Origin: Brachionus plicatilis
Lineage: Eukaryota; Rotifera; Eurotatoria; Ploima; Brachionidae
NCBI GenBank assembly: GCA_010279815.1
Contig: QEOQ01000439.1
Span: forward strand, 317,724-381,723
DNA length: 64,000 nucleotides
Reading direction: 5' to 3'
This document shows positions 13,001-25,000 of this stretch, in pieces (within the stretch, counting starts at the first letter, position 1; the number at the start of each line of letters is the position of its first letter). The position numbers and the translations under genes were made by a program. The notes under the pieces are model-generated. The model saw nothing but the letters and a program-made list of their open reading frames with translations. It did no database searches and was not told the DNA's origin.

Positions 13001-16000
13001 TCACAAAAAGTCACAAAAGAGTCACAAAAAAATTCTGGCTGATCTTGAAGAAAGTTTGGATCGATTGACCAAGCAAAATAATTGATTAAAATTAGCTATT
13101 GCTAATCTAAATCAATTTTATTTTGTTGTTGACTAATATCCAAATGTGTTTGCTTATTCAATTGCTGCCAGTCTTGTTTGGATTTTCTGTTTGGTTATAA
13201 TTAAAAACATAATAAATATTTTAATTCAAATTAAGAGCATTTTAAACTTTTTCTAAACTTAGCATGAAAAGACCAAAAAACTTGCTTTTCGACAGCAGAA
13301 ATAAAACTGGTCAAGAAAACTGTCCATATTTGTCAATGGTCTAACAAAGCATATATTTACAAGTCTGCAGAACATAAAGGGACTATAACAAAAATAAAAG
13401 AGACTAGAGGGATGAACAAACGCATTAAAAGGAGAATCGAAGATATTATTATTTCAAATAAGGACATAATGCCTAGTCGGGTACATGAATTATTAGTAAA
13501 CGAGTATAAAATTCCTGAAAACTTAATGCCTTCTTTAAAGCAGGCAAAATGCAAATTAACATAATTATCAATGTTTCATAATTATTTATATATATTAATA
13601 AAAAAAGGTGCAAAATTTTGTTAACAATTTTAGATAAACTAATTCAATCGCAATTCAATTGAAGAAGTCCGAAAACTAATTCAATATAATTTATTTTTGG
13701 AGGACCTTGATGATCACGAGCCTTTTTTTTTTAATTTAAAATTTGATAGAATTGAATTTTAAATAAATATCACCGATAAAATGTGTAACTGCAAATATTT
13801 TAGAAAAGATGCGATTTGTGGGCATTTATTAGGTTTAAACTCGTTGCTAAATAACGATAATTTTGTAAACAAGCCTAAAAAGGGGGCTCATAAAAAGCTA
13901 AAAAAGCCTTAGTAAGAGATTAATTAAAAAATTATTATTTCAAACTTTTGTAATCTTTATTTAACTATTTTAAAAAAAACTTATTAACTTTACACTTTTT
14001 AAACTTTCATTTATTTTAATAAATATTTAAACACATAATTTTTACGATTCAATTATTTTTGTGAGTTTACATATAAATGTGCGTTAAAATTTTTTTTTAA
14101 ATATTTTTTATCTCGTTAGCGCACATTTAAGTGCGTTAGAAAGATGTGCGTTAAAATTGTGCGTTAATAAGTTGGTGTTTGTTAAAAAAAACAACATGTT
14201 TGCTAATAAGTTTTGTATGTGCGGTAAAAAAAAATAAATGTGCGCCCATATAACAAATCCTTTTTTTTAAACCAAAAAAGATGAAAATTCTACTGGAATT
14301 AATTTATTATTTAATATCGAAAATTTTATAATTGAAAGTAGCTTTACCAAACAACTATCTAGTACCGATTTTTTTCAAAAAATTCAACTTTTTGTTTTTT
14401 TTTGCATTTTTATTTAAGTTTTTTTAATCAATAAAATTTGGTTTACAATTTTTTTGTCCCTATCATTTTATATTGGAATTTCGATATAACGAATACCGAA
14501 TTTTCCGCCCAAAGAGTTCGTTACAACGTGGTTTGACTGTTATTTTATTCTGTTATGTTATTTTATCATTAGCTCGGTAAAAATTAACAAATAAATAGAT
14601 ATAGAAAAAAAATAGAATCAGCGTTTTAAAAATAATTAATAATTTACTTATTTAATATCTTTTCAATTATTTTTTTCTTTAATAAAAACAATATTAATTT
14701 TCTAGAAAATTAAATATTTTTGAAAAAATTCTTATAGAAAAACGTTTAGTCACTTGTAAATAAAGCTTCGCTAATAAAATTTTTAGCTATAATTTTTCAA
14801 CTTGGGGAAAAAAAATTAATATTTATGATATTTTTTAAAGATAATGCTGCAGATTTAGGCTTAAGTAATCAACTAATAGGATAATATAATATCTGGCTAA
14901 ATTTTTATAATAATTTTTTGATCATCGTTATGGTCACATCATCGATTTGGTGATCAGTTCCACAAAAATGATCATCATAAAAAAGATCACATTTTCTGGG
15001 ATCAACTTAATTATAAACGAATAATAATTACCATTTTTAACTTCCTGATCCTTAGCCCTTGCATACTTAGGGTTGTAGCTGTATGAATAATTTGGTCTTT
15101 TGGAGTCGGATTTGACTGAAGGAATCGGAGTGTCTGAAAGAAAGGCAGGATTGATTCTTTCTTCTCTAGAAAACTGTTTTTCCATGCTAAAGCCCATTAG
15201 GGCTGCTACAATTTTTGTATCTGAACAAGTCTGCTCTGTATAGTTTTCAGTTTTTGGATTAATTCGCTTATGTTTTGGATTGTTTAATTCAGGAACTGGT
15301 AAGTCGGATATCGGTTCATCATTTTCTTGTGGATGTGCAGAACCAATTCCCTTCAAAAAAAACAAAAACGAATTATTTTAATTGATTTCATTTTTATATT
15401 ATTTACAAGTAATGAATGTAATGTAGTTGGTATAATTTCATTGCCAACTTTTGAATCAATTATTGGCTTGTTTTCCAACCGTCCAAGATCCACCAGTCTG
15501 AAATTTAAGATTTAATTAAAAGTTTTTAAATTTTGAAACCTAAAATTTTTTGAATTGTGTGAATTTTCGCAAATAACCTATAGGTTCAAGCCTGTTCAGA
15601 TATAAAAATAATTCAAATCTATCATATTATCTAGCAAAGATAAAACGGAGAGAAAAGCTGTGTGAAAAAAAATCAACATTGTAGTTGACAATAGAAAAAA
15701 CGAATTCAGATAAAAAGAGTTGTGATATGAAAGGTTAGGTTTTTTGATTAAATTAAACATTTTTCAACATACGCCGCTCTTCTTATCTGAATTCGATTTT
15801 TTTAAATTTTCCAAATTTTTTCTCATTTCTTTTGAATAAAGATTAAATCTCCCCCAAAGTCTCCCGAATTAAATCCCATTGAACTTATGTGGAACGAGTT
15901 AAAACAGCATGTTAGGAAGAGAATGATTTTATCCGAAGCTGATGCCGAAATAACGGTCAAAGATTTTGAAAAATCATTTAAAAAATGTCTTTATTAGTTT

Positions 16001-19000
16001 TAATTTTTAATTTAATCTTTAAAAAAATACTAATATAAATTAAGTAAATTAAAGTGGTTTTAAAAAAAATGGAGATTGGTCAAATCATCGAATTAAATTG
16101 AAATGTGTATAATCGAACACTTTTTTACTTTTGTGTTTTTGTTTATTGTTTAAAATTTACTTTTTTAAAATTTGTACAAAATTTACTTTTTTTAACTAAA
16201 AATTACCATTTCATGTAAAATTTCGAATTCAGGCCCAAAAATTTTATAAAGGGTCATAAAATGTTAAAATTCTCAAAAAAATGTGATTTTTTGGATTTGT
16301 TACTTTTTACAAAATTTGAATTAATTTCCGGTTAATTTACTTTTTTTTGCTTTGGTAATTTTTCGTATTTTCACGTAAAATTACTAGTGTTAGGATCCGT
16401 ACAAGCGGACACTTAACGGGCAAAAATTTTCAGAAACTGTGACCGTGTCCGCATTAACCGGTTAACCTTTAAACTGTCGATCATTAAAAGTCAAGAAAGT
16501 AAAAAATATCATTTATTTATAAAAAAGGTTTTTTTTTGGTTGTTTTATGAGACCTCATAAAATCATCACATCACATCGACAATATCAACAATTCTCTCGT
16601 CGAAGGCAAAAATATTAGAACACTACGAATCAACGATAGGTGAGGCTGGATTGGTCGACCAAGCGAGCGTTCAGAATTGGATTTCAAATGTTCTTCCTGA
16701 TATGATTAAAGATTATGAGATCGACGATTAACGCCGACGAAAGCTCCCTTTTTTTTAAAGCTTTGCCGAACAAAACAAACGAGTACAAGAATATGAAGGC
16801 CGATGATGTTAAAATTGCAAAAGAGCGAATTTCAATTCTTTTTACTTGCAATATGTCAGGCAATGAAAAATTAAAACCACTTGTAATATCTCACTCCGCG
16901 AACCAAAGATGTTTCAAGTCAATTCAAAAAGCTATTCTTCCCGTATATTATCGCCACAATCAAAAGTCATGGATGTCAAGAATGGTTATTTAAATGGAAC
17001 AATCAATTGAAGGCTGACAACCGGAAAATTTTACTTTTTTTAGGCAATTTCAGTGGTCATAAAATAGATCCAATATGCCAAAATATAAAAATTGTAATAC
17101 AATCATTTAAAGTAAAGTATAGAACTGATGTTGCACGAGAGAAGCTTCATGCGATCGAATTTGGTTACGAATTGCCAAAAATAGATATTTTATAAGCGAT
17201 TTACAAAATAAAACGAGCTTAGGATGGTGTTTCGTCACTAACAATTCAACGATGTTTTCAAAGAGCTGGTTTTAATGGCGATTTTTTATTCGGCGATTTA
17301 GAGAGCGAATGTAACGAAAACAATGATTTCAAGGAAATATGGACGTTTGAAAAAAATTTGAATTTTGAAAAGTATGCTTATGTTTCAATCGATTCCAATT
17401 TACCAGCCAGGGGTTCTTTATCAGATATCGAAATTATCAACTCAATTTCAAATGCTGAGAACAAATATGACAGTGATTCGGAAGTCGAAGATATTACAAA
17501 ACCAAAAAAATCAGATTTTAGCTCAAAGGATGCAATCGAAAGAATTAATGATTTTAAAGATTTTTTTCTAAATAAAAAAGAAGATTTTTTCAACGTTGTT
17601 GACTTTTTGTTTAATACTGAAAATATTGTAATAGAAAAATGTAAAACCAAACAATCCAGTATTACAGATTTTGTAAAAAAGGCTTTATTTTTAGTTTTAT
17701 TTATCTTTTTTTTTTAACTTTTTCAATAAAAATTTTAATAAAAAAATAAAAATTGCCCATCATTTTCAATTGGATTTCGATAAAACGAGTTTCGATATAA
17801 CGAGCAAAAAAATTTTCGCTTAACTTGCTCGTTATACCGAGGAACGACTGTATTAAAATCATCTAGAAAAAATTTTTAGATTTAAAAGTTGACTAAAAAA
17901 ATTAATCGATTTATTAATAGATTTAGGATATTAGTTAGTCGATTATTGAATAGATTATTGAAAATCGATTGCCAACACTACAAGAAACATCACAACCGGC
18001 GAATTATTTTATAAATTTAACAAAAAATTACCTTTTTTTACAGTTTATGATATTATTTTGTGAAAAATAATGTAATAAAATGTAAAAAAATTAAAAAAAT
18101 CAAATTTCTGTTCGAAAAATTGTACTTTTTTGGCCTTCAGCGTTTTTGTTATAACGTAATATATAAATAATAATAAATAATAAATAACTTTAAATAACGT
18201 AATATTACATGATTTATTAGATCCTAATTTTTATTTAGTTTTATGTAATCTTACATTTGTTAATGTAAAATTACGTAAAATGATGTAATATTACCCTTTC
18301 TTCGATTTAAAATTAAAACACTGCATATTAGCAATAAACCCTTTTAAATTAAACACTTATTTAATTTAGCGGCAACAATCACTCAAAAAATTTTTCTTTT
18401 TTTTAAAAAAATAATTAATTTCTAGATAAGTAAACAAAACACAAAAAATTTCAATTAATTTCCAAAATCAAAAATAAATATTTCAAAAAAAAAAATTAAT
18501 TTTTTGTCAATTTTTCAACCAACCTGTGCAGATCATCATCCCATCTAGCATAAGCCAAATCAATTCCGCCCATAAAAGCCACCGATTGATCGATAATCAC
18601 CATTTTTTCGTGATGAGACCACAGAAATACTCCGTATGGCGAATGCTCCGGGTGTCTGAACACTTTTATGTTGGGATCATTGCTGTTTTGGGTCAATTTT
18701 TTTTTAGCTCTCGAGCTCCACAGACTGACCGTGAACTTGACTTCTTTGAAAAGCATGATGTAAATTTTGACGCCTTCACGCGACTTTTTCAGCAAGATTT
18801 TGTCCAGCCTGTACTGTAGATCTTCAGTGGGCCGCTTCAAAAACAGCTCTGGACTGAGCATCCAATCGGTGATGAAAATTTCCTCCTTGGCATTGTTCAG
18901 CGCGCTCATCACATGCTCCATGTAAGCGGCCGCGTTTATGTACCACTTGCACAGCTGTTTTCGCCTCACTGGCACAAATGATCCATTTGGCAGAAGAGAC

Positions 19001-22000
19001 TTGTCATTAAAATGCTTGCCACTGGTCACCCTGCAAACCTCGATTTTTTCGTACCATTTATTTTGCTCATAGCTATTTCTAAACTTGAGAAATAGTGTGT
19101 ACTGTAGATTTTTGATCTCCAGACCATGGTAGGCCCTGACCCGCTTCTTTTTGTTCACCGTGAAGCCAGTGTCTATTAGCATTACGTAGCCAACGAAGCT
19201 GCTTCGTTTGTGTGTAATGTACAAGAGACAAGTCTCTTTCAAAATGTACCATCTTTTGGCATACTTTAATCTGAATTTTCTGCACACTCTGTTGTCATTA
19301 TGAACTGATTTGAGCACATAGCTTTCGTTTAGGCTCGGTCCGGTGTCGTGAATGAAAGTGAGTGGGGATACACCGACGAGTTCCAAAGTGCTCTGGTGAT
19401 CCCGGAACGGTGGATAGAGCAAAATTTTTTCCAAATATTCAGCAATTTCTTGGCACCGTTTGCTCATCAACTCGTTGGATATCAAGTGGTCATTGTCTTT
19501 GGGAAATAGCGGCCAGTCTGGCTTTATTTGCTCCGGAGGGATGTCCAAACAGTTTCGGCCAAGATTTTGGCTCACCATTTTGCTCAATAGTTTGTTATTG
19601 TCCAACAAATCCTTGAAGGTGCGCAATACTTCCCACTTGAAGCTAGCATGGCTCAGCTTGATTGTGTATATGTGAGAGCTGAATGCGTTTGATGAGCTTT
19701 TTTTTTCGGCAGTCACTTGCACAGACACTTTGACGCCGGGCAAAAAAACCGCCTTCTTATTTGAAAATGGATTTACATTTATCTTGAGTCTTTTATCATC
19801 TTAAATAAAAAATTTTAATATTTAAAAATACTGCGATTTTTTTTTTGGGAATATTATTTCAGCACAATCAATTTCTGATTAGCACAATTATTTATTTATT
19901 TATTTGTTTTCTGTACCGAGCTAGAGCTCCTTCAGAATAAGTTAAAAAAATAATAAAAAAAAATAAAATAAAAATAAAATAAAAATAAAATAAAAATAAA
20001 ATAAAAATAAAATAAAAATAAAATATAATTAAAGTTGATAAAATGAGATAAAAAAAAAGAATCTAAATAAAGTAAATAAGCTAAAAAAAATGAAAGTTGA
20101 AAAGACATAAATTGGAATAGATTGTTACATGTTGCACATGTTTAAATAGTTCAAGTTTCAGGAAAAAAAGAAGAAATAGTAAGGTAGCAATTACACAATG
20201 GAGTTGGGTATTCAATATATCTTAATTCGAAGCCTTCTTTGTATTCCTTCACCAGTCTTTCAACCAATGGAATAGAATGACTCAGTCCTGTCCCAACATA
20301 TCTCTCACTCAATTCAAAAAGCCGTTTCGAGACTGTTAGTAATTTTAGTTTATTAAAAGCCTCATGATGCACGATGTTGGAGGGAGTATCATATTTTAAC
20401 TTAAGAATAGACCTGACTGCTGTATTCTGAATTGCTTGCAGTTTTTTGATATTATTTTCTGAAAATGAATTTAAGCAAGGAAAAGAATAATCTAAAATTG
20501 ATCCGACTAAGGATTTATAAAGATTTCCTAGTGTGTCTTGATTAAGACCCCATTTTTTGTTTGACAATATCTTAATAATATTTAGCCTATTATTGCAGCG
20601 TTCTTTAATTTCGTCTACCAGTATATTAAAATTTAACTTAGAATCAAATTTAATACCAAGAAATTTGATTTCTTTTTGGCTCACTATTCTGTTTCCATTA
20701 ATTTTTAAGTTTAGATTATCACTCTCTTTTTTGTACCTGGAAAAGACTGCTGAACACGACTTTTCAACTGATATCTTCATTTTCCATTTAATAAGCCATT
20801 GTTCTAGTTCGTTGAGGTATTTATTAATCTTATTTTCTAGGTTCCCCTTTTTGTTATAAATGAAGAATGTTACTAGATCATCTGCGAAAAGCAGANNNNN
20901 NNNNNNNNNNNNNNNNNNNNNNNNNNNNNNNNNNNNNNNNNNNNNNNNNNNNNNNNNNNNNNNNNNNNNNNNNNNNNNNNNNNNNNNNNNNNNNNNNNNN
21001 NNNNNNNNNNNNNNNNNNNNNNNNNNNNNNNNNNNNNNNNNNNNNNNNNNNNNNNNNNNNNNNNNNNNNNNNNNNNNNNNNNNNNNNNNNNNNNNNNNNN
21101 NNATTTTTTTTATGCTCAATCTGAGTTTCACAAAGAACACTTAAAATTTAGAGAAAATTATTCAAATACAGCATATAAGTTAGGGTTGTTAATTGAACTG
21201 GATTTCAAATTTTTGAAGTTTTTGAGAAAACTTCAAGTTTATTTTTCAACACTTCGAAATTTTTTGACAAAGGAAAATTGAAATTGAAATATAAAATATG
21301 AAGTGAAATTTTAAAAATTTAAAGCCGGTATAACTTAATACTTCGAAATTTTATACTTGAATCAAAAGTTTTAAGTTTGAAATTATCAAGTTTAAAATTT
21401 AGAAGTTTGAAATCTTGAGGTTTGAAATTTCTAATTTAAAAAAGTTCGATTCTGAAATTTTCAATTTTAATAATTTCTTTTCTAGTTAAAATTGACAAAT
21501 ACAAAATAAATATAAATATCTACTTTTACAAAATTTAATAGATAATTTTAAAATTTTTGAAATGCTTTTTGATTTAACAAATACGCCTTCTTGCCAGACG
21601 GATTCAACTCCGGTCTCAGCATTGAAAAGGCGCAAAAAAATAGAACCAAGATCGTGGGTTTGGCAAAGCCAAAATTTTGTCAAAATAAATGAATCGTCTG
21701 TCAAGTGTAATATATATCAACAAGTGATAACTATTTATAACAGTTCAACAACTGAGTTGGTTAAACATTTAGCTGAAAAACATAAAATTTCAAAATTGTC
21801 ACATGAAAATATTAGACCAAGTAAACTTTTTTGCTTAGATTTTTAGGAGATGGCGAATAAACCAGAAGAAAGTCCTAAAACAATTAAAGAGTACCTTGCA
21901 CCAGATTTAAAAATTGAAAAAATAAACTAGAAACTAATCAGCTTTATTATTGCCAACAATTTGTCTTTTAACATTATAAATTCCGAAGAATTTCAAGAGT

Positions 22001-25000
22001 TACTTGACACAATTAAATCTTATTACTACAAATTACCATGTCGTCAAACGTTGAGATATAAGTTGTTACCCGAGATGGTATAAAAATTTCAATACTTTTA
22101 ACAAATTTTTCAATTATTTTAAACTCCAAAAATTTAATATTTACAATTTCATATTTTATAATTTTGGACTTTATAATTTTTAAATTTATTATTTCATTCT
22201 TCAAAATTTTAAACTTCGAAATTTTAAATCGAACCCATTTTTTTGTATTCGAAATTATTAAAAAAAAATAAAAATAAATATTGAAACTCAATTTTTTCAA
22301 AACTAAATTTAATTTCAAGTAAATATTTTTTTCAATTTAAAATTTTAAAATTTCAAAGTTCTTAATTTTACCTGAAGTCGAAAAGTATGAAAAAATTTCG
22401 AAGTTTTGAAACTTCAATTAACAACCCTACTTACCCTAAAAATTTTGTTTGAAAATAATCGAAAATATGGAAATTTTTTTTCAACACAAAAATACTTATA
22501 ATAAAATTAATTTTTTTTAATTTTCCCAACAAACCATTAATTTTTGTGCTAAAAGTATTTTTTTCAAATTTTAATTTTTGTGTTGAGAAGAAATCATTTT
22601 GTGCTGAGCGTTTTGAAATTGTGTTGAATGGTTATTTTTTTGTGTTGAAAAGGGAGACCCTTTTTTTTTCAATGGAACCAATCGTTTAACATGATGTGAA
22701 AAAGTTAGCTAACTATTAAGAAAAAAATAATTTCCACGGTCAATTAACTGACGGTAAATATTAACTTGAATTTTATAATTTTTTGACATTTATTCTGACA
22801 CAATGATTTATTATTTCACTTACAAAAAAATATATATTAAATTTTATTTTTATTTTTTTATATATTTTATTCTGAAATTACTTTATCTCAGTAAGAAAAT
22901 AAATAAATAAACGTATAATTTGAAGAATTCCTTAAAGGAATATAAAAATTCTCAAGGGTTAACATTAGAGGGAATATTCATTTCTGAAAAATGATGGTTC
23001 AAAAAAAATACAAGGATTCCGATCACATTCAATATCTTAATAGCATAGCCAACTATTTCGATTTTATTCATAATTGAAAAATTTTTTTAACTTTCATTAT
23101 ACAAATTTAGTTATTTTTGTGATTACTTTTTTCTAAATGACCAATAAAATTTTTATTATACTAAAACCTTTTTAATTAATTATTTGATTAAAAATTGTCA
23201 GATCGTGAAGTGGCCTTGTCGGATAGGTCTGCCAGCCTCCTGAACTCTCTTTTTCAATATATCTAATTTTAATTTTCTTCTATTTTAGCCTTTTTTATTT
23301 TTTTATAAATTTTGCTCATTTTTTTTTATTTTCATCCTGAAGGAGCATTAGCTAGGTTTAACAAACAACAATCAAAAAAATATATGTTTTTTATCCAAAA
23401 AATTTTATAGATAAAAATGAATGAAAAACAAGTCTGTAAAAAGAGAAATATATCTCTCTTGAAGTCAAGATAGAAATCATAAAAAAAACATTGTAAACAA
23501 AAAAAAACTACTTCTAAAAAAACTACTTAAAAACTAATTTTGGTACTTTTAAACAACTCTGTAATTTTAAATGCTTTTTTTTGGATCAGCTAAGTTCTTG
23601 TCGTAATGTTCTAAATTGTCGTAAAATTACAGGGTTGTTTAAAAGTACCAAAATAAAGTCCAACTCATTAAAAAAATCCAAGGGGCTTTTTTTAAATTTG
23701 CCAGATCAGGCTTTATATCAAAAAATTTTTATATTCTTGGGTTGTCTTTTATATTCTTGAATGCAATAGATTTGCCATATATCGGAATTTTCTTGCAATT
23801 TTAGCATAAAAAAAGTCTTCACAATTCTTCTTCAGTATTAAAAATTTTAAAGCCCGGACTTGGACTTTTGAAAAAAAAATTAAAAAAAAAAGTCTGGACT
23901 TAGACTTGACTTAAGACCTGTGACTTTTAAACAGCTCTGTAAAATTTTCAAGTTATGACTTTTATTATTTTTAATCATTTGATTTTTAATTTTAAGTTAT
24001 CCCTAAAAAAAGAATCTGAATGGAATTTAAAAAAAATCTTTAATTATTTTTGACTTAAACTTTTTGGGGATGGCAAAAAAAACCAGATGTAATGAAAAAT
24101 TAAGTTACATTTTTCTGACAAAAGTAATTTTGGACTGACAAAATAAATCCTATTTTACCGACTAAATAAAGTGATTCGGAACAGTGAATAAAATGATTTG
24201 AAATAGTGAATTTTGGTACAATTAACAAAAACAAAACATAAAAAATACCAAAGCTTAAGTTGTGAATGACCTAAACATATTCTTTAAATTGTAGCAACTG
24301 ATACATCATTTGTACCACCAATAAACTGATTCTTCAAAATTCTTAAAAATTGAGAAAATTGTGAATTTGAGAACAAAAAAAAGAAAAAAAATATAAAAAA
24401 CGCCAGAGCTTTAATTCGGACCGAACAAAACATGTTCTGTAAATTTTAACATCCTCTGTACCACCACTTTAAATTTAATACAATATAATATCCCAAATTT
24501 ATAATTTTATGAGTTTTTCAGAATCAAAAAATACTAAACAACATCAATAATTAATAAGTTTATAATATAATAAATTTTAGATCAAGTATTTTTAAATTTT
24601 GAATAAATATTTTTAATTGATATTTTTTTTATCGGCAATGTGAAATATTAGTACAAAAATTACAGTACAAAAAGTAAAAACTTAATAATTTCTTTTCTAA
24701 TTGTACAAAAATGGTTCTGCAAAAAGTACAATATTGTACAAATTTGTACAAAAGAATTCCAAGCTCTGCAAAAACTCTGCAATTTTCTGTAAAATGCACA
24801 CCATCAAAAAATCCTTGATTAAACTATGCAATAAATTGCAGAGTTTTTGCAGAGCTTGGAATTCTTTTGTACAAATTTGTACAATATTGTACTTTTTGCA
24901 GAACCATTTTTGTACAATTAGAAAAGAAATTATTAAGTTTTTACTTTTTGTACTGTAATTTTTGTACTAATATTTCACATTGCCTTTTTTATCTAAAATT

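Larger units (their letters stand above)
11978..14539 (+). mobile_element. Tigger/pogo-like DNA transposon interrupted by a MULE
   Basis: The left end CAGTCGATCCTCCGTATAAC and right end (inverted) CAGTCAAACCACGTTGTAAC are Tigger-type termini; TA precedes the left end, while the right flank has drifted to TT. The element carries broken transposase pieces at both sides of the 12592-14260 insertion. The segment between the N-terminal DNA-binding part and the C-terminal tail, including the catalytic domain, was lost before the MULE arrived. Confidence 0.8.

Noticed and set aside
13357..13554. 65-codon minus hydrophobic frame as a membrane peptide
   Set aside because: Antisense to the MULE N-terminal block, which has better support.
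19362..19675. Plus-strand frames opposite the large PLD exon
   Set aside because: Shadows of the GC-richer PLD exon 2; the minus reading carries PX/PH/HKD homology.
22013..22318. 101-codon minus frame, Ile/Lys-rich
   Set aside because: Composed of repeated AAATT(A/T)-type motifs in the arm of the hAT element; no protein-like pattern.
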